DNA of 64,000 nt from Leifsonia sp. NPDC080035 (GTDB lineage: Bacteria > Actinomycetota > Actinomycetes > Actinomycetales > Microbacteriaceae), in NCBI RefSeq assembly GCF_040050925.1, contig NZ_CP157390.1:3286001-3350000 (forward strand), read 5' to 3'. The position numbers and the translations under genes are program-made. Every line of letters begins with the position of its first letter. Position 1 is the stretch's first letter. Below, piece by piece: positions 57,534-64,000 of this stretch. The notes under the pieces are model-generated. The model made no database searches and was not told where the DNA came from. It saw only the letters and a program-made list of their open reading frames with translations.

Positions 57534-58507
57534 TGCCAGAGGGTCACTCCGTCCACCGCATCGCGAAGCAGTTCGCGGTCAATTTCGTCGGGCACGAGGT
57601 GGCGGTCTCCTCGCCCCAGGGCCGGTTCGCCGAGGATGCTCGGCGCATCGACGGCCACCGGATGACCGCCGCGAAGGCGGTCGGCAAGCAGATGTTCCTG
57701 GAGTTCGACAACGAGCTCTGGCTGCGCATCCACCTCGGTATCTACGGCGCGTGGGACTTCGCGGGCGACATCAGCGTCGACCCGACGATCGCGAGCGCGA
57801 ACGGACGGATGGGCCAGACCAACCAGGCGGGGACCGTGTTCGACTCCGCGGGCGAGAACTCGCTGCACTCCATCGGAGCGCCCCGCCGCACCCGGCTGCG
57901 CATGGCCGAGTCGGAGAAGCTCGAGGACGAGATCACGGACTTCCCTCCGGAGCCCGTCGGCCAGGTGCGCGTGCGGCTGCTCACCGACACCGCGGTCGCC
58001 GACCTGCGCGGGCCGACGGCGTGCGAGGTGCTCGACCCGGCCGAGGTGGATGCGGTCATCGCCAAGCTCGGCCCGGACCCGCAGCTCGACGATGGGCCGG
58101 AGGCGGAGGAGGCCTTCGTCGCGAAGGTCCGCAGGAAGCCGACGGCGATCGCCCTGCTGCTGATGGATCAGAGCGTCGTCAGCGGCATCGGCAACGTCTA
58201 CCGCGCCGAGCTGCTGTTCCGCGCCAGGCAGAACCCGCACACCCCCGGCAAGCAGGTGCCGGAGGACACGGTGCGCGCGCTCTGGCGCGACTGGGTGCAC
58301 CTGCTGCGCATCGGCGTCGAGACCGGCCAGATGATGACGATGGACGACCTGGATCCGGAGTCCTACCGCCGCGCCATGGCCAATCGCGAGGACCGGCACT
58401 GGGTCTACAAGCGCGAGGGCCTGCCGTGCCGGGTGTGCGGAACGCACATCGTCATGGAGGAGCTCGGCGGCCGCAAGCTCTACTGGTGCCCGAAGGACCA
58501 GAAGTAG
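57533..58507 (+). CDS. Fpg/Nei-family DNA glycosylase
   Basis: A 324-residue base-excision enzyme. Pro2 and Glu3 (MPEGHS) are the Schiff-base and general-acid residues. Lys52 corresponds to Nei Lys52. The helix-two-turn-helix is SVVSGIGNVYRAELLF. The zinc finger has Cys299, Cys302 and Cys319, but the fourth ligand position is Asp322 (WCPKDQK in place of CPxCQ). Nei-type substrate range is likely. It is coupled to rpiB. Confidence 0.93.
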   Translation: MPEGHSVHRIAKQFAVNFVGHEVAVSSPQGRFAEDARRIDGHRMTAAKAVGKQMFLEFDNELWLRIHLGIYGAWDFAGDISVDPTIASANGRMGQTNQAGTVFDSAGENSLHSIGAPRRTRLRMAESEKLEDEITDFPPEPVGQVRVRLLTDTAVADLRGPTACEVLDPAEVDAVIAKLGPDPQLDDGPEAEEAFVAKVRRKPTAIALLLMDQSVVSGIGNVYRAELLFRARQNPHTPGKQVPEDTVRALWRDWVHLLRIGVETGQMMTMDDLDPESYRRAMANREDRHWVYKREGLPCRVCGTHIVMEELGGRKLYWCPKDQK

Positions 58508-58517
58508 GGGGCCCCGC

Positions 58518-59156
58518 ATGCGTCAGAACCCGAGCTTCACTCTCACCGACCGCGCCGAGATCGAGCGGATCATCCGCGAGAACCCGTGGGGCACCTTCGT
58601 GAGCAACGCCTCCACCGGTCTCGTCGCCTCGCACTACCCGGTCATCCTCGACGACACCCGCGAGGAGCTCAGCATCGTCAGCCACGTCGGGCGTCCCGAC
58701 GAGCAGCTGCACGAGCTGGGCGAGCACGAGCTGCTCGTCATCCTGCAGGGGCCGCACGGCTACATCTCCTCCAGCTGGTACGACGCCGACCCGGCCGTTC
58801 CCACCTGGAACTTCGTCGCCGTCCACCTCTCCGGCGTGCCGGAGATCCTGAGCGCCGAGGAGAACCTCCAGGTGCTCGAGAGGCTGGTCGACCATTTCGA
58901 GCGCGAGCTGCCGGATCCCCGGCGGATGCGCGGCACCCTCGAGGACGAGCGCTACGCCGAGCGGATCTCCTCGGGCACCGTCGGCCTCCGCCTCACCCCG
59001 ACGAAGATCGTGGCCAAGCAGAAGATGAGCCAGAACCGTCCCGACCACATCGTCGACAGCATCATGACCGAGCTCGGCGGCGACTCGCCCTACGCGAGCG
59101 AGGCCCTGCTGCGCGAGATGCGCATCGTCCACGACCGGCGCCGCACCGCGCGATGA
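58518..59156 (+). CDS. PaiB-like FMN-binding regulator
   Basis: A 212-residue protein with the PaiB/FMN-binding split-barrel pattern: PWGTFVSNASTGLVASHYPV, then ISSSWYDADPAVPTWNFVAVH, then LTPTKIVAKQKMSQNR. Related proteins bind FMN or haem and may repress or have hydrolytic activity. The next gene overlaps the stop by ATGA. Confidence 0.88.
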   Translation: MRQNPSFTLTDRAEIERIIRENPWGTFVSNASTGLVASHYPVILDDTREELSIVSHVGRPDEQLHELGEHELLVILQGPHGYISSSWYDADPAVPTWNFVAVHLSGVPEILSAEENLQVLERLVDHFERELPDPRRMRGTLEDERYAERISSGTVGLRLTPTKIVAKQKMSQNRPDHIVDSIMTELGGDSPYASEALLREMRIVHDRRRTAR

Positions 59157-60592
59157 CCCTGCTGCTGACCGGAGCGCGCATCCCCGGCGGCTGTGCCGTC
59201 GAGATCGCGGTCGACGGCGGCCGCATCGTCGGGGTCGGCGAGCGGCTGGATGCGCCCGGCGCCGAGCGCCGCGACCTCGCCGGCCGGTGGGTCGTCCCCG
59301 GCCTCTGGGACGAGCACGTCCACTTCACGCAGTGGGCGCAGACGGCGCGTCGGCTGGACGTCTCGCAGGCCTCCTCGGCTGCGGAGGCCGCTCGGTTCGT
59401 GCGGCAGCGCGTCGAGGCGCAGCCGGGCGACGATGTCCTCGTCGGCTTCGGCTTCCACGACGCGCTCTGGCCGGACATCCCGACGCGGCGGCTGCTCGAC
59501 GAGGCGGCGGGGGAGCGTCCCGTCGTCCTGGTCGCCGGCGACCTGCACTGCTCGTGGCTCAACACGGCGGCGTCCCGTCTCTTCGCGCCGGGGTCGGAGG
59601 ACGCGGTCCTGCGCGAGGACGCGAGCTTCGCCGTCACGAGCAGGCTGACCGCCACCGACCAGGCGACGCTCGACCGCTGGGCGGCCGACGCGGCACAGGC
59701 CGCCGCCCGGCGTGGTGTCGTGGGCATCGTCGACCTCGAGTACGGCTGGAACATCGACACCTGGTCGCGGCGGCTCGCCGCCGGACAGGGCGACCTGCGC
59801 GTGGCGGCCGGCTTCTACCGCGAGGACCTGGAGCGGGCGGTCGCCCTCGGCCTCCGCACGGGCACGCCGATCGAGGGGACCGGCGGCCTACTGACGACCG
59901 GCCCGTTCAAAGTCATCTCCGATGGTTCGCTCAACACCCGCACCGCCCTGTGCAGCCATCCCTATCCGGACGGCGACCACGGCGTCGCGAACCTCACTCC
60001 GCGTGAGCTGATCGAGGGGATGCGCACGGCGACGCGCGCCGGGATCGAGCCGGCCGTGCACGCGATCGGCGACGAGGCGAACCACCGCGCCCTCGACGCA
60101 TTCCAGGAGCTCGGGTCGGGCGGCCGGATCGAGCATGCCCAGCTCATCGACCCGGACGACGTCCCGCGTTTCGCAGCGCTCGGGGTGACGGCGAGCGTCC
60201 AGCCCGAGCATGCCATGGACGACAGGGACGTCGCCGACCGGCTCTGGGCGGGACGGACCGCGGACACATTCCCGTTCGCGGGCCTTCTCCGCGCCGGGGC
60301 GCGGCTGGCCTTCGGTTCCGACGCGCCGGTCGCCCCGCTGGACCCGTGGGTCGCGATCTCCGCCGCTGTTTTCCGCAGCCGCGACGGCCGCGAGCCGTGG
60401 CACCCCGAGAACGCGATCCCGGTGGATGCGGCGCTCGATGCCTCCTCACGCAGCGCGATCGTCGTTGGCGAGCCCGCCGACCTCGCGGTGATCGAGCGCG
60501 ACCCGTTCGCCGCGTCCGCGGACGAGCTGCGCGGTATGCCGGTCGCCGCAACGCTGCTCGCCGGCCGGTTCACGCACGACGGGCTCGGGTGA
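59153..60592 (+). CDS. Amidohydrolase family protein (YtcJ-like)
   Basis: A 479-residue metal-dependent hydrolase. The first metal ligands are in VVPGLWDEHVHFTQ. KVISDGSLNTRTA, HAIGDEANHRAL with two His and the late FGSDAPVAPLDP Asp fit the N-substituted formamide deformylase/YtcJ branch. The substrate is unknown. ATG 59153 overlaps the PaiB stop. Confidence 0.9.
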   Translation: MTLLLTGARIPGGCAVEIAVDGGRIVGVGERLDAPGAERRDLAGRWVVPGLWDEHVHFTQWAQTARRLDVSQASSAAEAARFVRQRVEAQPGDDVLVGFGFHDALWPDIPTRRLLDEAAGERPVVLVAGDLHCSWLNTAASRLFAPGSEDAVLREDASFAVTSRLTATDQATLDRWAADAAQAAARRGVVGIVDLEYGWNIDTWSRRLAAGQGDLRVAAGFYREDLERAVALGLRTGTPIEGTGGLLTTGPFKVISDGSLNTRTALCSHPYPDGDHGVANLTPRELIEGMRTATRAGIEPAVHAIGDEANHRALDAFQELGSGGRIEHAQLIDPDDVPRFAALGVTASVQPEHAMDDRDVADRLWAGRTADTFPFAGLLRAGARLAFGSDAPVAPLDPWVAISAAVFRSRDGREPWHPENAIPVDAALDASSRSAIVVGEPADLAVIERDPFAASADELRGMPVAATLLAGRFTHDGLG

Positions 60593-60596
60593 CGCG

Positions 60597-61220
60597 TTGA
60601 CATCGCCCGACCGGCGGATCCGGCGCCAGCAGCGGACCTGGCGCCGCCAGGCGACGCGTTACGACGAGCAGATCGGCCGCGCCGAGAGCGGGGTCATCGG
60701 AACGGCACGCCGGTGGATCGGCGAGCGCGCCTCGGGCCGGACGCTGGAGGTCGCGGTGGGCAGCGGCCGCAGCATCCCGTTCTATCGGGACGATGTCGAA
60801 CTGACCGGCGTCGACCTCAGCCCGGAGATGCTCGCGATCGCACGCACCCGCGTCGCCGGCCGCGCACATCCCGTCGAGCTGATGACCGGCGACGCGGAGG
60901 CTCTGCCGTTCGCAGACGGGGAGTTCGACACGGTCGTGTGCGCCCTGGCGCTCTGCAGCATCCCACGCCCGGCGGTCGCGATCGCTGAGATGAAGCGCGT
61001 GCTCCGGGTCGGCGGCACGCTGCTGCTCGCGGACCACGTCCGCAGCACCTGGCCTCCCGTGACGGCGGTGCTCTGGATGGCGGAGCTGTTCACCGTCCCG
61101 ATCCAGGGGGAGCACCTCACCCGTCGGCATCTGGCCACGGTCCGAGCGGCGGGACTCACCGTCACCGAGCATGAACGGCGATCGTTCGGCATGATCGAGA
61201 CGATCCGCGCCGTTAACTGA
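60597..61220 (+). CDS. Class I SAM-dependent methyltransferase
   Basis: A 207-residue methyltransferase. Motif I is LEVAVGSGRSIPFY (in place of the usual GxGxG), then LTGVDLSPEMLAIA, GDAEALPFADGEFDTVVCAL and LRVGGTLLLADHV. This is the UbiE/Methyltransf_11 type. The TTG at 60597 is the likely start, four bases after the stop of the previous gene. The substrate is unknown. Confidence 0.87.
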   Translation: MTSPDRRIRRQQRTWRRQATRYDEQIGRAESGVIGTARRWIGERASGRTLEVAVGSGRSIPFYRDDVELTGVDLSPEMLAIARTRVAGRAHPVELMTGDAEALPFADGEFDTVVCALALCSIPRPAVAIAEMKRVLRVGGTLLLADHVRSTWPPVTAVLWMAELFTVPIQGEHLTRRHLATVRAAGLTVTEHERRSFGMIETIRAVN

Positions 61221-61222
61221 CG

Positions 61223-61253
61223 GTCGCCCCGGGACGGCGGGTCCGGGGGCGAC
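61223..61253. terminator. Hairpin between convergent methyltransferase and dps
   Basis: GTCGCCCCGG (61223-61232) pairs with CCGGGGGCGAC (61243-61253) with one bulged base. It lies right after the methyltransferase stop and before the dps stop, so it can serve both strands. Confidence 0.55.
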
Positions 61254-61267
61254 GGTCTGGCGAGGAC

Positions 61268-61750
61268 CTACTCGCTGATGTGTGCGAACAGGAACCAGCG
61301 GTCCTTGTCGAGACCGCGCGCGATCTCGATCGCGACGTCCTGGCTGGTCTGGTCGAGCTCGTCGAGCTCCTTGACCGCGGTGTTGACGCTCGCCAGCGCC
61401 GCGTCGATCTGCGCGATGACCTCGGCGATGGTCTGGTTCGACGGGCGGAAGCCCGCGGTCAGCTCCGGGGTGGTGGTCTTGGCGGCGACCGTGGCCAGGC
61501 GCGCGTCGACGGGGAGGCCGAGGGCGACGATGCGCTCCGCGGCAAGGTCCGCCCATTCCTGCGCGTGGGCGACGATCGTGTCCAGCAGCTCGTGCACGCC
61601 GATGAAGTTCGCGCCGCGCACGTGCCAGTGCGCCTGCTTTCCGTCGACGACGATGGCGGTGAGGTCGATGACCACGGGGCTCAGGAACTGAGCGACCCCC
61701 GCGGCGACATCCGGGTTCGAAACGCTCTGGGTTGCAGCGATGTCCGTCAT
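61268..61750 (-). CDS. dps: Dps-family ferroxidase / DNA-protection protein
   Basis: A 160-residue ferritin-like protein that stores iron and protects DNA as a 12-mer. The inter-subunit ferroxidase site is complete: His41, His53, Asp57, Asp68 and Glu72, spaced exactly as in Listeria Dps. The KQAHWHVRGANFIGVHELLD block contains the first three. AAGGACG precedes the ATG. Confidence 0.95.
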   Translation of the reverse strand: MTDIAATQSVSNPDVAAGVAQFLSPVVIDLTAIVVDGKQAHWHVRGANFIGVHELLDTIVAHAQEWADLAAERIVALGLPVDARLATVAAKTTTPELTAGFRPSNQTIAEVIAQIDAALASVNTAVKELDELDQTSQDVAIEIARGLDKDRWFLFAHISE

Positions 61751-61906
61751 GTGGGGCGTCCTTTCTTCTGCCTGCGTCAACGCTACTGCGGCCCCGGAAT
61801 TCCGCAACGAAGCTGAGGCTGCGCTAACTAAGGGCGGGTTAACCCCCGTACGGTTCGGGAGGCGCACCCGGTGGGTCCGTCCGCCCCCGCCCGCGAGGCT
61901 GGAGGC

Positions 61907-63295
61907 ATGACGAACAGCACATCTGCCACGCTGGATGCCGTGACCCAGACGACGCCCCCGACGACGCCGACCGCGCCCGCCGCCCGCACCACGTACGGGT
62001 CGCTCTGGCGCGGCGTGCCGAGGGAGCTCGGTTTCCTCCTCCTCACCATGCCGATCGCGATCGTCGGGCTCTCCGTGCTGCAGACGTTGTTCTGGTTCGG
62101 TGTCGGCACCATCGTGATCTACGTCGGACTGTTCGTGCTGATCGGCACCTTCTACACCGCCCGTGGATTCGGGACGCTGGAGCTGGTCCGGCTGGAGTGG
62201 GCGGGCCGACCCCGCATCCAGCGGCCGAAGTGGGAGCCGGCGGACAAGCCGCGCTCGTTCTGGCGGTCGGCGTTCGGGCCGTTCGTGGACGGGCACTACT
62301 GGCTGTACCTGCTGCACGGGCTGTTCATCAACCCGATCGTGAGCATCGTCAGCTGGGCGATCACCATCGCCTGGACCTCCGTCGTGCTCGGCGGTCTGAC
62401 CTCGTGGATCTGGCGGGGATTCATCCCGCGCGGCGATCAGGACATCTTCCTCTCCCGGGTGATCGTGGACGCCGTGTTCGGCGTGCACTCCAGCTTCGAC
62501 CCGGTGGTGGGCGACCGCATCCTGGAGCTCATCCTCGGCGTGCTGTTCGCGGTGACGCTGCCGTTCGTCACCCGCGGGCTGACGCTGATGCATCACGCCA
62601 TCGCCCGCGGGCTGCTGGGGTCGTGGCGCTCGGAGGCGCTGCAGCGCGAGGTCGCCGACCTGTCGGCGTCGCGCGGAGCGGCTGTCGCCGCGGAGGACCA
62701 GGCGCTGCGCCGGCTGGAGCGCGACTTGCACGACGGCCCGCAGCAGCGGCTCATCCGGCTGCAGATGGACATCGCGGCCGCCGAGCGCAAGCTGGCGGAC
62801 GACCCGGACGCCGCAGCGTCGCTGCTCGCGGAGGCGAGGCAGCAGGCCGGCGACACCCTGCAGGAACTGCGCGCGCTCTCCCGCGGTTTCGCGCCGCCGC
62901 TGCTGCAGGACCGCGGCCTTCTCGCCGCGTCCGAGTCGCTGGCCGCCCGGAGCACAGTGCCGATGAGCGTGGAATCGTCGCTGGCGCCGGGGGAGCGGTT
63001 CAGCCCGGAGATCGAGCGCAACGCGTACTACGTGCTGGCCGAGCTCGCCGCGAACCTCGCCAAGCACTCCGGCGCCACCGCGTCCCGGCTGGTGCTCGAC
63101 CGTCGCCTGGACGAAGCCGGCGCCGCCTGGCTGGACGTCTGGCTGACCGACAACGGCCGCGGCGGCGCGAGCGCCCTGCCCGGCCACGGGCTGAGCGGGC
63201 TGGCCGAGCGGGTGCACGGCCTGCGCGGAGAGCTCGTCGTGGACAGCCCCGAGGGAGGGCCCACCCGGATCGGCGCGCGCATCCCGCTCGCCTGA
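61907..63295 (+). CDS. Sensor histidine kinase (HisKA_3) with membrane sensor
   Basis: A 462-residue kinase. The N-terminal half has a paired set of hydrophobic helices (LGFLLLTMPIAIVGLSVLQ, WFGVGTIVIYVGLFVLIG, VSIVSWAITIAWTSVVLG, ILGVLFAVTLPFV). This two-part membrane region matches the 'sensor domain' of actinobacterial NarL-type kinases. The phosphoacceptor His is in RRLERDLHDGPQQRLIRLQM. The ATP lid is GHGLSGLAERVHGLRGEL. GGAGG is close to the ATG. The partner regulator follows. Confidence 0.93.
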   Translation: MTNSTSATLDAVTQTTPPTTPTAPAARTTYGSLWRGVPRELGFLLLTMPIAIVGLSVLQTLFWFGVGTIVIYVGLFVLIGTFYTARGFGTLELVRLEWAGRPRIQRPKWEPADKPRSFWRSAFGPFVDGHYWLYLLHGLFINPIVSIVSWAITIAWTSVVLGGLTSWIWRGFIPRGDQDIFLSRVIVDAVFGVHSSFDPVVGDRILELILGVLFAVTLPFVTRGLTLMHHAIARGLLGSWRSEALQREVADLSASRGAAVAAEDQALRRLERDLHDGPQQRLIRLQMDIAAAERKLADDPDAAASLLAEARQQAGDTLQELRALSRGFAPPLLQDRGLLAASESLAARSTVPMSVESSLAPGERFSPEIERNAYYVLAELAANLAKHSGATASRLVLDRRLDEAGAAWLDVWLTDNGRGGASALPGHGLSGLAERVHGLRGELVVDSPEGGPTRIGARIPLA

Positions 63296-63315
63296 CCCGG
63301 CGACGGGCGCCGAAG

Positions 63316-63362
63316 GGTCGTGACACGCCGCCTCGACACCATCGAGGCGGCACGTCGCGACC
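63316..63362. repeat. Intergenic inverted repeat, copy 3
   Basis: Arms 63316-63336 and 63342-63362 are complementary over about 21 bp with three mismatches; the loop is five bases. The left arm core GTGACACGCCGCC resembles copies 1 and 2. It lies between the kinase and response regulator genes of one two-component system. Confidence 0.8.
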
Positions 63363-63400
63363 TCTCGGCGCGCGGAGACGCCGCGCCCTAGGGTGGAGGG

Positions 63401-64000
63401 GTGTCAGACGCCGCACCCCTCCGCCTCGTCGTCGCCGACGACTCCGTCCTGCTCCGCGAGGGGCTCATCCGGCTGTTCGACGAGGCCGGTTTCCAGACGA
63501 TCGGCGCCTTCGGCGACGCCGAATCGCTGCTGGCCGCGATCCCATCCCTCGAGCCGGACGTCGCCGTGCTCGACGTCCGGATGCCGCCCAGCTTCCGCGA
63601 CGAGGGCGTTCGGGCCGCCCTCGAGTTGCGGGCCGCGCATCCACGGGTCGCGGTGCTGCTGCTCAGCCAGTACGTCGAGGGCGCGTACGCCCAGGAGTTG
63701 CTGGCGAGCGGACGGGGCGGCACCGGCTACCTGCTGAAGGACCGGATCGCCTCCCTCGACGAGCTGAGGGACGCGGTCACTCGTGTCGCTGCCGGCGGCA
63801 CGGTGCTGGACCCCGAGGTGGTGCGCGAGCTGCTGATGCGCCGCACCGACCCGCTCGCCTCGCTCACCCCGCGCGAACGCGACGTTCTGACGCTGATGGC
63901 GGAGGGCCGGACGAACGCCGCGATCGCCGCCCGACTGGTGATCGGCGTGGGCGCCGTCGAGAAGAACGTCACTTCGATCTTCCAGAAGCTCGCGCTGGAG
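63401..64000 (+). CDS. NarL/LuxR-type response regulator (3' end outside the window)
   Basis: The first 200 residues are seen. The receiver has VVADDSVLL and phosphoacceptor Asp58 in VAVLDVRMPP, with Lys in YLLKDRI. The LuxR HTH is LTPRERDVLTLMAEGRTN followed by AAIAARLVIGVGAVEKNVTS. The GTG lies six bases after TAGGGT (63389-63394), though a GGAGGGG is also near. It is the partner of the kinase just before it. Confidence 0.93.
   Translation, partial: MSDAAPLRLVVADDSVLLREGLIRLFDEAGFQTIGAFGDAESLLAAIPSLEPDVAVLDVRMPPSFRDEGVRAALELRAAHPRVAVLLLSQYVEGAYAQELLASGRGGTGYLLKDRIASLDELRDAVTRVAAGGTVLDPEVVRELLMRRTDPLASLTPRERDVLTLMAEGRTNAAIAARLVIGVGAVEKNVTSIFQKLALE

Overview
The window is high-GC DNA packed with short-gapped and overlapping genes. 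Its gene content points to an actinobacterium of the family Microbacteriaceae, close to Leifsonia. Supporting signs are the actinobacterial set MnmA, LigA, GatCAB, PepN, oligoribonuclease next to tRNA-His, group II truncated haemoglobin and DUF1023 and MpaB-like proteins. Many genes also have a TANNNT -10 box only 6-7 nt before the start codon, which suggests leaderless mRNAs. I see no insertion sequence, prophage, plasmid origin, CRISPR array or rRNA, so this looks like ordinary vertical chromosome. Family placement is inferred from content, not from a search.

1-13.6 kb (plus strand): the end of a cysteine desulfurase, then mnmA (together a route to tRNA 2-thiouridine). An unusual three-copy, 20-bp-period repeat precedes ligA. 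Next come two exported hydrolases, the gatCAB operon for Gln-tRNA(Gln)/Asn-tRNA(Asn) amidation, and a chain of overlapping genes (GNAT, YbaK-like, MpaB-like oxygenase, PaaI-like thioesterase).

13.6-29.4 kb: an acyl-CoA ligase and a nucleoside-diphosphate-sugar epimerase-like protein on the minus strand; a second, small YidC-type insertase with a small membrane partner; an aldo/keto reductase; DNA polymerase IV; a secreted or membrane EEP hydrolase; and a GerW/YtfJ-like protein. A TPP riboswitch then controls a three-gene ECF importer (ykoE-ykoD-ykoC) for a thiamine precursor, followed by a P-loop kinase-like gene. Minus-strand genes after that encode a zincin-like metallopeptidase, a MetE/UROD-like protein and a secreted lytic-transglycosylase-like protein with a long leader.

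29.7-41.4 kb: two MFS exporters, each divergent from a regulator (ArsR-type, LysR-type) with a palindromic operator candidate between them; tRNA-His next to orn; tRNA-Arg; a CPA2 antiporter; nadE; msrA; an SSB paralogue; and small envelope proteins.

41.5-54.4 kb: ettA, three thioesterase or unknown genes, and a compact ECF sigma/zinc anti-sigma operon divergent from a Tat-exported Rieske lipoprotein. Both sides of that intergenic region carry the same SigL-like promoter (TGAACC-N16-CGTG), spaced identically, so they form a small regulon. A flavin dehydrogenase, truncated haemoglobin, MscS channel, and a two-component system coupled to an ABC transporter follow.

54.4-64 kb: aminopeptidase N, rpiB plus a Nei/Fpg glycosylase with an altered zinc finger, a PaiB-amidohydrolase-methyltransferase run, dps, and a second NarL-type two-component system cut by the window end.

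The points most worth following up are the divergent ECF promoters, the intergenic repeat families (at 1.9, 13.7, 21.8, 54.3 and 63.3 kb), and two genes with no ATG/GTG/TTG at their natural start, where CTG overlaps the upstream TGA. No clear new defence or mobile system was found.
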